Shown: positions 15,937 through 25,298, counted from the first letter of the stretch. The stretch: 32,526 nt of DNA from Candidatus Sumerlaeia bacterium (GCA_028284075.1 JANQSL010000024.1:1-32526); one strand, 5' to 3'. A program made the numbers and translations. Notes: generated by a model not told the origin, from the sequence alone.

Positions 15937-17637
15937 TCAACTGCCCAGCGCCCAAAACAGCGCGGGAAGAATTCCAAAGAAACAGATCATGGCACCGCTC
16001 AGACCGAGCGAGAATGTGTAACCCGTGTTCGTTTGCAAAACACCACCGGCGACAGGTGTCTCTTTCTCTTCCGGCAGCATGTACATTGCGACAACGACTC
16101 GCAGATAGTAGTAAGCTGAAATGGCGGAACCAATGAACGAGATCCATGCGAGGAACGTCATGCCTGCGTTCACAGCTTCCTTGATCACGAAATACTTCCC
16201 CCAGAATCCAATCGTTCCGGGAATGCCCAGGCCAAGGAGACTGATCATCGCAAGCGTCATCCCGGCCGCCAGAACCGGACGACGAGTGGAAAGACCCCGA
16301 TAAGCGGCTATTTCGCCTTCTCCCTCTTTCCCGAGGTACGCCGCGATGCCGAAAGCCAGAACGTTCATCAGCGTATAGCCGAAGAGATAGAAGAGAATGG
16401 AGTTTCTAATACGCTCGTGGGCCAAAGGATCGTTAAAGGAAGCGGCGCTGACCAGCGTGGCGACACCGACCAGGATGTATCCTCCGTGGGCGATGGAGGA
16501 ATAAGCCAGCATTCGCTTCATGCGCGTCTGGGTAATGGCGCCGAGATTTCCCCAAAGGATGGAAACTGTCGCAACACTGCTCAGCAGGAAGAGTGAGGCG
16601 GCGGGAAAATGCTCCCAAACAGCCATCGCTTCGACCAGATGAATCAGGAACGCAAAGGCTGCCACCTTGGACGCCGTTGCAATGAGCATGGCAACGATCG
16701 ATGGAGCCCCTTCGTAAACATCCGGAGCCCACATGTGGAAGGGTGCCAGCGAGAGCTTGAAACAAAGTCCGGCAAAAATCAAAACAAACCCGAGAAACAG
16801 CCAGATCGGATTCAGCGGCTGGGTCTCGACTTCAACACGGGTTGAGGCAATAATTGCCCGGCCTTCCTGCTCAGCCTCAAAAACAGCGGTTCGAACCGGG
16901 CGTTCTCCGGCATAAAGAATCTCGTCGAGGCCGAGATCGTAGCTCTGTTTGTCGGCGATCAACTGCCGGGCGCCAATGCGGGCCTCCGAAGCCTGCATTT
17001 GCTGCATCAGGCGACCGGTTCCGAATAACTGAGTCGTTCCCGTGGCGCCGTAAATGAATGCAATTCCGAGAACAAGAAACGCCGAGGCGAAAGCACCCAG
17101 GATAAAATATTTGAAAGCCGCTTCTCCACTTCGTGGACTCCGCCGGTTCATCCCTGTCAGCACGTAGAGGCTGAGGGAGAGAATTTCGATGCAAACAAAG
17201 GCGGTAACCAACTCGTTTGCGACGGAGAGCAGAGTCATGCCCGCGACGGCAAATAACAGCAGGGCATACATCTCCCCTGCCGGAAGTTTCTTTTCGCGAA
17301 TCAACCGTGGCGACATGGCCACAAACACAAGCGAACCGAAGATAACGATTAGCGCCCCCAGGTTCCCGAACTCGTCCGCTCTCAGAGCGCCCTCGAAAAA
17401 CGGGCGGCCGGTTGTTCCGATCACGTTTCCATAGAACATCATTCCGGTCACGAAGAGTGAACCGCCCGTAACCCACGTCAGTACACTGTCACGGCGCTGA
17501 GGTGTGATGCCCTTGACAACGATGTCCAGCAACGCGTCGAGCGCAAGAATCAGAAGACCGCCCAGCGTCAGGATGACAAAGGGAGCAATCTGGCTCCATG
17601 CAACCTGGGGAACGTATGCTGTGATGCCTGTTTCCAT
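15937..17637 (-). CDS. nuoN: NADH-quinone oxidoreductase subunit N (antiporter-like)
   Basis: A 566-residue complex I membrane subunit, the third antiporter-like channel. It carries FVCIEILSLSLYVLTGMNR (key Glu151), FKLSLAPFHMWAPDVYEGAP with the conserved Lys294, and ILWGNLGAITQTRMKRMLAYSSIAHGGY. It is about 80 residues longer than E. coli NuoN (485). Much of the excess is an enlarged polar loop at residues 206-276, between the helix ending FIYGATG and the one starting NPIWLFLGF. It sits directly after nuoK and before nuoL, not in the usual last position. The 39-base gap to nuoK has no other gene. Confidence 0.97.
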   Translation of the reverse strand: METGITAYVPQVAWSQIAPFVILTLGGLLILALDALLDIVVKGITPQRRDSVLTWVTGGSLFVTGMMFYGNVIGTTGRPFFEGALRADEFGNLGALIVIFGSLVFVAMSPRLIREKKLPAGEMYALLLFAVAGMTLLSVANELVTAFVCIEILSLSLYVLTGMNRRSPRSGEAAFKYFILGAFASAFLVLGIAFIYGATGTTQLFGTGRLMQQMQASEARIGARQLIADKQSYDLGLDEILYAGERPVRTAVFEAEQEGRAIIASTRVEVETQPLNPIWLFLGFVLIFAGLCFKLSLAPFHMWAPDVYEGAPSIVAMLIATASKVAAFAFLIHLVEAMAVWEHFPAASLFLLSSVATVSILWGNLGAITQTRMKRMLAYSSIAHGGYILVGVATLVSAASFNDPLAHERIRNSILFYLFGYTLMNVLAFGIAAYLGKEGEGEIAAYRGLSTRRPVLAAGMTLAMISLLGLGIPGTIGFWGKYFVIKEAVNAGMTFLAWISFIGSAISAYYYLRVVVAMYMLPEEKETPVAGGVLQTNTGYTFSLGLSGAMICFFGILPALFWALGS

Positions 17638-17676
17638 TCCGATTCGTTCAGTCCCCTGTGGGATTCCCGTCTGAAG

Positions 17677-17982
17677 TTATCCGCGCAGCAGATCGATTTC
17701 GTCCGCGCGAATATGACGACGAGACCTGTAGATCGCAATAAAGATGGCCAGTCCGACACCGGCTTCGGCGGCGGCAACGGTCATGATGAAGAGCACGAGC
17801 GCTCCCCCCTGCATCAGACCGAACTCGCGCGAGAAGGCGACAAACGCAAGGTTTGCGGCATTGAGCATGAGCTCGACATTCATAAACAAAGAGATCGCGT
17901 TGCGCTTCCACATCACCCCCACGATTCCGATCGTAAAGAGGGTGGCGGAAAGGATCAGAGAATAGAGAAATGTCGGTTCCAT
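17677..17982 (-). CDS. nuoK: NADH-quinone oxidoreductase subunit K
   Basis: A 101-residue, three-helix complex I subunit (E. coli NuoK is 100). It has the conserved intramembrane Glu in MNVELMLNAANLAF and a second acidic residue in AAEAGVGLAIFIAIYR. Both are part of the proton path at the junction with the antiporter subunits. The ATG at 17982 is preceded by AGGAG at 8 bases. It overlaps the nuoJ stop as TGATG, so translation is coupled. The TTG one codon upstream is ignored. Confidence 0.97.
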   Translation of the reverse strand: MEPTFLYSLILSATLFTIGIVGVMWKRNAISLFMNVELMLNAANLAFVAFSREFGLMQGGALVLFIMTVAAAEAGVGLAIFIAIYRSRRHIRADEIDLLRG

Positions 17983-18539
17983 CAAAACTGCTCCTGAAGG
18001 AACTCTTCTTCATCCGCCAGATACTCTTCGCCGGTTTCCGGATCGCTTCGGCGACCCATCACCACCGCCCCAATCACTGCGACAAGCAGAAGAATTGAGG
18101 TGAGTAGAAACGGCAGCGAGTACTTGGTGGTCAGCAGAGTTGCAAGTTCGGAAATCGAGGGAGCCGGTGCGGGAGCACGTCCCTGGCTGACGGATCCGAA
18201 CGTATTGATTCCGATGGCGAGAAGAAAGAAGAAGGTGAGAGCAAAAACACCACCAACGAAACGTGGATTTCTAAGATACCATGGGGTGACTTCCCTCTCA
18301 CGCATGTTGAGCAACATGATCACGAAGAGGAACAACACCATGATGGCACCGGCGTAGACAATGATCTGAATGGCGAAAACAAACTCCTGGCCCAGGTAAA
18401 GATAGTGACCGGCCAGAGCGATCATCACCAGAATCAGACACATGGCGGACTTCACGGTGTCCTTGTTGAAGAGCACACCGAGAGCACCGCCCACCGTAAT
18501 CAGGTAGAGGATTGCGTAGATCAGGATGTCAGCGCCCAT
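17982..18539 (-). CDS. nuoJ: NADH-quinone oxidoreductase subunit J
   Basis: A 185-residue membrane subunit of complex I with five predicted helices. It has the typical block YLYLGQEFVFAIQIIVYAGAIMVLFLFVIMLLN, including the pi-bulge helix region IVYAGAIMVLFLFV. A Pro/Ala-rich periplasm-side loop follows, then a last helix and an acidic cytoplasmic tail (DPETGEEYLADEEEF). Its start lies 19 bases inside the end of nuoI, and its stop overlaps the nuoK start. Confidence 0.97.
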   Translation of the reverse strand: MGADILIYAILYLITVGGALGVLFNKDTVKSAMCLILVMIALAGHYLYLGQEFVFAIQIIVYAGAIMVLFLFVIMLLNMREREVTPWYLRNPRFVGGVFALTFFFLLAIGINTFGSVSQGRAPAPAPSISELATLLTTKYSLPFLLTSILLLVAVIGAVVMGRRSDPETGEEYLADEEEFLQEQF

Positions 18540-19057
18540 GGATCGGCCTTGGCTTCCTTGTCAGATTCGGGCGTTACGTGCGAGATGTAGGGGTCGTAGA
18601 CATGATAGTCGCCGAAACCCTTCTCTGCGGGATCGAGCATTTCATGTTTCTGTGCGACGAAATCCGTGCGGCGATCATTTGCCATCTCGTAGGTGGGACC
18701 CATAACGATCGCGTCTTCGGGACAAGCCTCTTCGCAGAAGCCGCAGAAGATGCAGCGCAGCAGATGAATCTGGTAGATCTCAGCGTAACGCTCCCCCGGT
18801 GAAACGCGGTTGTCCGGGTTGTTTTCCTTCGCTTCCAGGTAGATCGCTTCGCTGGGGCAAACCGCCGCGCAAAGCGCGCAACCCACGCAACGTTCCAACC
18901 CATCGGAATAGCGCTGGAGGCGATGGCGCCCGCGAAAAAACACCGGCTGTTCACGGCGCACTTCCGGATAGTTTACCGTGACCATTTTTTTGCGAAACAG
19001 AGACTCGAAGACGTGCTTGCCGGCAAGTCCGAAGCCTTTGGCGAGTTCCATAATCAT
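18521..19057 (-). CDS. nuoI: NADH-quinone oxidoreductase subunit I (two [4Fe-4S] ferredoxin)
   Basis: A 178-residue peripheral-arm subunit that holds clusters N6a and N6b and passes electrons from NuoG toward NuoB. Two full ferredoxin motifs are present: CVGCALCAAVCP (Cys57, 60, 63, 67) and CIFCGFCEEACP (Cys102, 105, 108, 112). An N-terminal amphipathic helix and the RREQPVFFRGRHRLQR stretch anchor it to the membrane arm. A strong AGGAGG lies 10 bases before the ATG at 19057. The 82-base gap to nuoH holds no gene. Confidence 0.98.
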   Translation of the reverse strand: MIMELAKGFGLAGKHVFESLFRKKMVTVNYPEVRREQPVFFRGRHRLQRYSDGLERCVGCALCAAVCPSEAIYLEAKENNPDNRVSPGERYAEIYQIHLLRCIFCGFCEEACPEDAIVMGPTYEMANDRRTDFVAQKHEMLDPAEKGFGDYHVYDPYISHVTPESDKEAKADPWALTS

Positions 19058-19139
19058 GATCTGGCGGCCTCCTGTCGAGTTTCGCGCGTTTCAGTTTGCG
19101 TCTGCCGGTCACATTGCCCGCCGCAGACTGCGCCGTGAT

Positions 19140-20579
19140 CTAGCCGGCTGTGGCTGTCACCTTCGTTGCCGGAACCAGCCCGTAGTTGCGGTACTTCGAC
19201 GTCAGGCGCTTTTTGCGCGAGACGTAGTGCCAGCGATCAACGATCACCAGTATTGCAAGCGTCACGATACCAATGACGATTTTTCCGTTTTTGGTCACAC
19301 TGTCCACCGAAGCCTGAATGGCTTCCGGAGAAGCGCCCGGACCGGCCTGGGAAACGCCAATCCATGTCAGAATTCCCATACCCAGGGCGGTAACAACGAG
19401 ATTTGCGATAGCCGCAATAAGCAGAACTTTCCATCCCAGGCTCATCACCTGGTCGTAACGCATGCGTGGCCAGATTCCGCGAATCACAATGAACAGAACC
19501 ATGAAGCCCCCGATCTTCAGAGCCAGCCCCAATGGTGCACCAAGCATCGCCAGGATCTCCGCCAGGGACCGGCTGTAGGGCAGGCCAGCCTGTGATGAGG
19601 CGATTGCGCCAAGAATACCGTCAATAATGTTCACGGCGACTTCCTGCGGAATAAGAAGGTAGCCGCCGAGGAACAGCGTCGAACAGACGGCCGCGGCCGT
19701 AATCATGTTCGCATATTCAGCCAGAAAGAAGAGAGCGAATTTCATGGAGGAATATTCAGTGTGGAAACCGCCGGTCAGCTCCGCCTCACCTTCCGCAAGG
19801 TCGAAAGGAAGCCGGTTTGTCTCGGCGAAGATCGCGACGAGAAAAATCAGAAACGCCACAGGCTGCGCCCAGATATTCCAGTGGAAAATGGGAAGCAGTC
19901 CGCCATCCTGATTGGCAATGATGTCGTACAGATTCAGGCTGCCGGCTACCAGGAGGACGCCAATGATTGAAAGGGAGAGGCTGATTTCATAGCTGATCAT
20001 CTGAGCCGAGGCGCGGATACCTCCCAGGAGCGACCACTTGTTTTCCGACGACCACCCGGCGAGTGTGATTCCGTAAACAGCAACGGATGTAATCGCAAAC
20101 ACGTAGAGAATACCAACATTCGGGTTGGTTACGGCGAGAGCGAGTTCGCTTTGAGATGTCCACATTCCCTGGAGGCCGAGGAAAAGATACAGGTCGTAGA
20201 GAGTCTGTCCCTCGATGACCGGTCCCCAGGGAATAATACACATGCCCAGAAATGCCGGAATCAAAACAAGCGCGGGAGCGAGCAGATACAGTGAACGATC
20301 CGCTCCGGAAGGAATGAAGTCCTCCTTCATCAGGAGCTTCACGCCGTCCACGATGCCCTGCAAAATGCCGAAGGGGCCGACGCGATTGGGGCCTGGACGG
20401 TCCTGGATGAATCCAATGAGTTTGCGCTCGAGCCAGATGATGAGCGGGATGATTCCCAGAACGTGGCCCAGGATCAGCCCGATCTTTATGGCGGCAAGAA
20501 CGATAACAAGAGCGTTCTCGGGACCACCGGTGAACTGGCCGAGAAAATCGAAGAGGGGCTGGAGATTAATCAGTGTCAT
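19140..20579 (-). CDS. nuoH: NADH-quinone oxidoreductase subunit H
   Basis: A 479-residue membrane subunit that forms part of the quinone chamber and the E-channel. Conserved blocks are IIPLIIWLERKLIGFIQDRPGPNRVGP, GILQGIVDGVKLLMKEDFIP, SAQMISYEISL, ETNRLPFDLAEGEAELTGGFHTEYS, and RGIWPRMRYDQVMSLGWK near the usual C-terminus. E. coli NuoH is 325 residues. The extra length here comes from an extended segment around 310-345 and about 90 residues after the normal end, including one additional helix (IVIGIVTLAILVIV) and a basic tail. The codon just before the ATG is a stop, so this start is fixed. No clear Shine-Dalgarno is seen. Confidence 0.97.
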   Translation of the reverse strand: MTLINLQPLFDFLGQFTGGPENALVIVLAAIKIGLILGHVLGIIPLIIWLERKLIGFIQDRPGPNRVGPFGILQGIVDGVKLLMKEDFIPSGADRSLYLLAPALVLIPAFLGMCIIPWGPVIEGQTLYDLYLFLGLQGMWTSQSELALAVTNPNVGILYVFAITSVAVYGITLAGWSSENKWSLLGGIRASAQMISYEISLSLSIIGVLLVAGSLNLYDIIANQDGGLLPIFHWNIWAQPVAFLIFLVAIFAETNRLPFDLAEGEAELTGGFHTEYSSMKFALFFLAEYANMITAAAVCSTLFLGGYLLIPQEVAVNIIDGILGAIASSQAGLPYSRSLAEILAMLGAPLGLALKIGGFMVLFIVIRGIWPRMRYDQVMSLGWKVLLIAAIANLVVTALGMGILTWIGVSQAGPGASPEAIQASVDSVTKNGKIVIGIVTLAILVIVDRWHYVSRKKRLTSKYRNYGLVPATKVTATAG

Positions 20580-20672
20580 TCAGCGTGATGTCTCGCTCTC
20601 AGTCGAGTCTGAGAAAAAATGCACAAACTCTGTCCAAGGGCGGCGGGAGTGTTGGAACCGGCCTGTGGACTG

Positions 20673-23369
20673 TCAATGCGATTCAGTCGCACCTTCCGCC
20701 GTCATCAGCGCCTCTCCCTGATCGGGGACAAGCTCATCCAACGGTTCAATCTTCACTTCCACCGGACCCGCATTTTCAGCCGCGTCAAACGGCCCGTAAA
20801 CGCCCGACGACATGTAAACCGTACCCTGTGCCGGGCCTTTGCTGATCTTGATTCCAACTTTGGCGCGCCGGCCGTTTACGTGCAGCACCGCAAACTGGTT
20901 GGATTTCACACCGAGCTCGGCCGCGTCCCGAGGATGAACCTCCAGGAACGGTTTGGGCAGCAACATCTCAGCAATACTTGCGCGATCCTGAAGGTACCCG
21001 CGGCCTGACACGTGAGGCCCCCAGGTCATGAGGAACCCTTCGTTTGCCGCTGCCGCATCCTTCGCCTTGGCTGAGGCAACTGAGGGAGCTTCGAAAGAGC
21101 GGCTTCGAACATGCAGTCCGTCTGTGCGGTAATTGCCCGGATTGTATTCCGAAGCTCTGTTACGAGCCCCACCCTGCGGTTTCCGCACAACAAAGTGAGC
21201 GGGGTTGGTGGAGCCTTCCAGTTCGAGGTCTGCCAGAGTGGCGGCGGACTCAGGAGCCAACTCTGTACGGACCTGATTCCATGCGTCTTCGACCGAACCG
21301 GCATCGAAACCACTTTCGGCAAGCAACCGCCCCAGCGCGTTCAGAATCAGCCAGCCCTGACGGGCGTCTCCCGGCAAGTCCACTCCGGATTTCACGAGAG
21401 CGACGTTCCCTTCGATATCAAAGGCTGAGCCGTCAGTTTCCTGAGGTGCAGCCTGGGCAAAAAACACGGTCGCGTGCCGTGAAAACTCGCTTTCGAAAGG
21501 ATCGGCAAGAATGAACGTCTCAAGATTCGCCAGAGCACCTGTGACAAGTTCCTCGTTGCCCAACGGCTGCAACGCGTCGGCGCCAAGAACGACAAGTCCC
21601 TTGATCCTCCCGTCACTAATGGCCGTCAGGAGATTGCGCGCCGCGATTCCATGTTCACCCGGTTCGCAATCCAGCGCATTCAGGCCCACTGCGTTGCGCT
21701 CGCCCACAACCGGAAGCCATCCCCATGTTTCGCCAAGCGCAGCGCGGAGCGCTCCGCCCGCAGGGACTTCCGCAGAAGCGTAACGTCCGTTGAAATCCTG
21801 AAGGCTTTGAACAACCACGCCACTCTGTGCAGTCCTGATTGTATCAACGAGTTCCTGCACGTCTTCCTCAGCGCGACTGAGAACGCTCGCCAGGTCAGCC
21901 ACCGATGCGCTTCCTGAAACAACATTTCCCAGCAGCTCAAGGACTTTCGCCGTCTGGCCGGGTGCGTTGTGAAAACGCAACGTTGAATGGTCGGCAATGT
22001 AGGCGTCGTGATGATGACCAAGCATCACGATTTTCTTCAGAAAACGCCGCCCGAGTTCCTGAACACGAAGTGCCAGAACCGGCGACTGATGGACAATGTC
22101 GCCGTTCACGACAATGATAACGTCCGGCTCTGACTCCAGATCGCCGTCGGCCGCTTTGAGAGCCGCGCTGACTGCGTCCGCCGCCTCCGCTGACTGCTGG
22201 TTGACCCGCCAGTCCACAGACCATGTGCCAATGGCGTCACGGGCAAGCTTGCGCGCGAGCAGGCCTTCCTCGCTGGTGGCGCGAGGGCTGATCAGGACGG
22301 CAACCGCTTCACCGCCGTGTTTTTCAATGACGCCGCGAAGAGACTGACTCGCCTGAGCCACGGCATCGTCGAAAGGAGCCGGGACCAGTCTGTCGGCCCG
22401 GCGAACCATCGATTCGTGCTGCCGGGAATCGTGCCACGGGAAGTCCGAACCGAAACGGCCCTGGTTGCAGATGAACTCTTCCGTGTCTTCATTGATGGTA
22501 AAGTGATCGTGCCTCTGACGCGAGGGCGGCGTCGTGCGATAAAGACGCTCGTTGCGCGTCCACGACGTAATCTTGCAGCCGGAGGAACACTGGGTGCAGG
22601 TCGTCTGTGTCTGTTTCAGCTCCCAGACACGTGCCTTGAACCGGAAGGGTTTGCTCGTGAGGCAGCCAACCGGACACAAGTCGATGACGTTACCGGAGAA
22701 AATATTCGAAACCGGCCCCTGTCCGAATGTTCCGATATAGTTGTCGTTGCCGCGGGCAAAAACACCCATGACATGTTCGCCGCCCACCTCGTCGCAGAAA
22801 CGCACACAGCGCGTGCACATGATGCAGCGATTGCGCTCGATATCGATCAGCGGATCCGCCTGCGGCTTGATGTACTTGCGCTTCTTGTCAACCATGCGGC
22901 TGTGGGAAGTGCCGTACTCCATGCTGTAACGTTGAAGCTGGCATTCACCGCCACGGTCGCAGATGGGGCAATCCAGCGGGTGATTCACCAGCAGGAATTC
23001 CATCATCCATTCCTGCGACGCTTTTGCCTGTTCGCTTGCGGTTTTGATAACCATGCCGGGTGACACCTGCGTCTGGCAGGCAATCACCGGTTTGGGAACC
23101 TTCTCGACTTCAACCAGACAAAGGCGGCAGTTTCCGGCAATGCTCAAGCCCGGGTGCCAGCAGTAATGAGGGACATAGGTATCCTGGCGATGGCAGACCT
23201 CCATGATGGTCTCGCCCCTGCGCGCTTTGACCTCTTCGCCGTTCAGCGTCAGAGTCAGAATCTGGTCCTCGGGAACGCCTTCCAGAGCCTGGTCGACTTT
23301 GCCGGCGGGAGTGCCGTAGCCGATCGTCGCACCGATTCCGGAAGCGGGTCCTTTGGTCACCTGTGCCAT
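20673..23369 (-). CDS. nuoG: NADH-quinone oxidoreductase subunit G (Fe-S subunit)
   Basis: An 898-residue peripheral-arm subunit carrying the electron wire between NuoF and NuoI. After a 35-residue non-conserved N-terminus come the [2Fe-2S] N1b ligands Cys70, 81, 84 and 98. N5 has His130 with Cys134, 137 and 143. N4 has Cys182, 185, 188 and Cys232. The fourth motif, CTQCSSGC (258-265) with Cys301 in CNQGRFG, would hold the optional off-pathway cluster N7. The remainder is the inactive molybdopterin-oxidoreductase-like region plus a C-terminal beta-barrel domain (ELGVKSNQFAVLHVNGRRAKV). AAAGGA lies 7 bases before the ATG. The 93-base gap before nuoH shows no gene. Confidence 0.98.
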   Translation of the reverse strand: MAQVTKGPASGIGATIGYGTPAGKVDQALEGVPEDQILTLTLNGEEVKARRGETIMEVCHRQDTYVPHYCWHPGLSIAGNCRLCLVEVEKVPKPVIACQTQVSPGMVIKTASEQAKASQEWMMEFLLVNHPLDCPICDRGGECQLQRYSMEYGTSHSRMVDKKRKYIKPQADPLIDIERNRCIMCTRCVRFCDEVGGEHVMGVFARGNDNYIGTFGQGPVSNIFSGNVIDLCPVGCLTSKPFRFKARVWELKQTQTTCTQCSSGCKITSWTRNERLYRTTPPSRQRHDHFTINEDTEEFICNQGRFGSDFPWHDSRQHESMVRRADRLVPAPFDDAVAQASQSLRGVIEKHGGEAVAVLISPRATSEEGLLARKLARDAIGTWSVDWRVNQQSAEAADAVSAALKAADGDLESEPDVIIVVNGDIVHQSPVLALRVQELGRRFLKKIVMLGHHHDAYIADHSTLRFHNAPGQTAKVLELLGNVVSGSASVADLASVLSRAEEDVQELVDTIRTAQSGVVVQSLQDFNGRYASAEVPAGGALRAALGETWGWLPVVGERNAVGLNALDCEPGEHGIAARNLLTAISDGRIKGLVVLGADALQPLGNEELVTGALANLETFILADPFESEFSRHATVFFAQAAPQETDGSAFDIEGNVALVKSGVDLPGDARQGWLILNALGRLLAESGFDAGSVEDAWNQVRTELAPESAATLADLELEGSTNPAHFVVRKPQGGARNRASEYNPGNYRTDGLHVRSRSFEAPSVASAKAKDAAAANEGFLMTWGPHVSGRGYLQDRASIAEMLLPKPFLEVHPRDAAELGVKSNQFAVLHVNGRRAKVGIKISKGPAQGTVYMSSGVYGPFDAAENAGPVEVKIEPLDELVPDQGEALMTAEGATESH

Positions 23370-23406
23370 CGTATAATCCTTTGGTCTCGCCTGTGCAATA
23401 ACCCGC

Positions 23407-24777
23407 TCAGGGAACGGGCGTTCCGGCGAAGGACTCGTTCACAAACCGGCCTTCCGCCATCCAGTAGCTGATGTTTCTTTCCTTGTAGGGACACTTGCCC
23501 AGTTGAATGTGCTCCTCAAATTCCTCGCGGAACTGCTTGATCGCCGAACCAACGGGCCAGGCTGCGGCGTCACCCAGTGCGCAAATTGATTTGCCACTGA
23601 TCATTCCACTTCCTGGCGTGCCTTCTCCCGCAAGACTATAGAGAGTTTCAAGATCTCCGGGCTGACCGTCGCCCGCTTCGATGCGGCGCACGATCTTATA
23701 GAGCCATCCGGAGCCTTCACGGCAGGGGGTGCACTGACCACAGGACTCGTGCTTGTAAAAGTGTGAAAGATTGGCGAGAGCCCAAACGGGGCACACGGTA
23801 TGATCGCAAACCATCACGGCGGAAGAACCCAGCATGGAACCTGCCGCCGCCACCCCCTCATGACTCATCGGCACGTCGATTTGATCCGGCTTCAACCAGG
23901 GAACCGATGAACCACCTGGGATCACAAATTTCAGATCATGGTCGTTCCGCATTCCACCACAGTAGTCGTGGATGAGTTCCTTCAAAGTGACTGTCGGCGG
24001 AAGTTCGTAGACGCCGGGCTTCTTGACGTGGCCCGAAACACTGTAGAGCCGCAGTCCCGTCGTGCGCTCGTGCACCCATTTTTTGAACCAGTCAGCACCG
24101 TTCTTCAGAATGAATGGAACGTTAACAATCGTCTCAACATTATTGATGATCGTGGGCTTGCCGTAAAGTCCTGAGATGGCTGGAAAGGGTGGTTTCAGCT
24201 TCGGATAGCCGCGATAACCCTCAAGACTTGTCAGAAGGGCCGTCTCTTCACCGCAGATGTACGCTCCCGCGCCGCGATGGACAACAAGGTCGAGCTTCCT
24301 GCCTTCCCGGCCAAAGATGTTCGAACCGAGAAAACCTTCCCTATAAGCCTCTTCAACGGCTCTGTCCAGAATTTTGGCCCCATTGTAGTACTCGCCGCGG
24401 ATATAGATGAAGGCCATTTCAGATTCGATGGCGAGACAGGAGCAGATAATGCCCTCAATCAGTGTGTGAGGACGCTGCTCCATCAAGGGCCTGTCCTTGC
24501 AGGTTCCGGGCTCCGATTCGTCTGCGTTGACCGCGAGATAGCGCGGGAAAGCACCCTTTGGCAGGAACCCCCATTTCATCCCTGTCGGAAAACCGGCACC
24601 TCCGCGACCACGAAGGCCTGATTCCTTGACCTCACTGATGATTGCCTCCGGCTCCATATCGAGAGCCTTGCGCGCAACATCATAGCCGCCCTTCCTGACG
24701 TAGTCGGCGAGCCACTCTGTCTCGTTCTTCTCAATGTCCGGGAGGAGGACCCGTTCCCATTCCGCCACTTCAGGCAT
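23407..24777 (-). CDS. nuoF: NADH-quinone oxidoreductase subunit F (NADH/FMN-binding)
   Basis: A 456-residue subunit where NADH is oxidised by FMN and electrons enter cluster N3. The FMN/NADH-binding glycine-rich loop GLRGRGGAGFPTGMKW (about 54-69), NADESEPGTCKDR, the GAGAYICGEETALLTSLEG block and the cluster ligands ESCGQCTPCREG with a distal Cys in SICALGDAAAWP are all intact. Length is normal (E. coli 445). The ATG at 24777 has AGGAG 6 bases upstream. It lies 15 bases downstream of nuoE. Confidence 0.98.
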   Translation of the reverse strand: MPEVAEWERVLLPDIEKNETEWLADYVRKGGYDVARKALDMEPEAIISEVKESGLRGRGGAGFPTGMKWGFLPKGAFPRYLAVNADESEPGTCKDRPLMEQRPHTLIEGIICSCLAIESEMAFIYIRGEYYNGAKILDRAVEEAYREGFLGSNIFGREGRKLDLVVHRGAGAYICGEETALLTSLEGYRGYPKLKPPFPAISGLYGKPTIINNVETIVNVPFILKNGADWFKKWVHERTTGLRLYSVSGHVKKPGVYELPPTVTLKELIHDYCGGMRNDHDLKFVIPGGSSVPWLKPDQIDVPMSHEGVAAAGSMLGSSAVMVCDHTVCPVWALANLSHFYKHESCGQCTPCREGSGWLYKIVRRIEAGDGQPGDLETLYSLAGEGTPGSGMISGKSICALGDAAAWPVGSAIKQFREEFEEHIQLGKCPYKERNISYWMAEGRFVNESFAGTPVP

Positions 24778-24792
24778 CAGAATCTCCTGTAA

Positions 24793-25293
24793 TCAGGCCG
24801 TTGCAGCCGGCGCACCGGCCTTTTGGCGGCAACCGGCAATCATTGCGTCAATGTTCGCCGGTGTCAGGTTCGTTATCAAATCCTCGTTCAACAGCAGTGC
24901 CGGTGCGTTTGCACAGGCACCGATGCACTCCACCAACTCCAGCGAGAACAGGCCGTCTTCCGTCACTTTGTTCTTCTCAATTCCGTATTTCTCGTTCAGG
25001 TAGGCCACGATCTCATGAGTACCGCAAATCGCACAGGAAAGAGTGTCGCAAAGAGCGAGATGGAACTTCCCGACCGGTTTTTGCTGAAACATCGTGTAGA
25101 AGGACACGACCTCGTAAACCTCGGCCACCGTCACGCCAAGAATTTCCGCGACCTCTTTCATCGATTCCTGCGACACCCAGCCTTCCTGCCGCTGGACAAT
25201 CCAGAGCAGTGGCAACATCGCGGAGCGGCGACTCGGATACTTCTCGATGAGCCTCTCGATTTCTCCGGTCCTGTCTTTCAAGATCTCAAGCAT
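24793..25293 (-). CDS. nuoE: NADH-quinone oxidoreductase subunit E ([2Fe-2S])
   Basis: A 166-residue thioredoxin-like subunit that binds cluster N1a next to the FMN of NuoF. Ligands are Cys82 and Cys87 (CDTLSC) and Cys123 and Cys127 (CIGAC), with the usual N-terminal helical bundle (LPLLWIVQRQEGWVS, EVVSFYTMF). Its length equals that of E. coli NuoE. The ATG at 25293 comes 5 bases after the stop of the small membrane gene upstream, with only a weak GGA. Confidence 0.98.
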   Translation of the reverse strand: MLEILKDRTGEIERLIEKYPSRRSAMLPLLWIVQRQEGWVSQESMKEVAEILGVTVAEVYEVVSFYTMFQQKPVGKFHLALCDTLSCAICGTHEIVAYLNEKYGIEKNKVTEDGLFSLELVECIGACANAPALLLNEDLITNLTPANIDAMIAGCRQKAGAPAATA

Positions 25294-25298
25294 TGCAG

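Noticed and set aside
20580-20672. Possible small gene in the 93-base nuoG-nuoH gap
   Set aside because: No frame with a plausible start and ribosome-binding site; it looks like plain spacer.
22317-23063. A 248-codon plus-strand frame opposite nuoG
   Set aside because: No domain or ribosome-binding site, and the minus strand carries the full Fe-S ligand set of NuoG.
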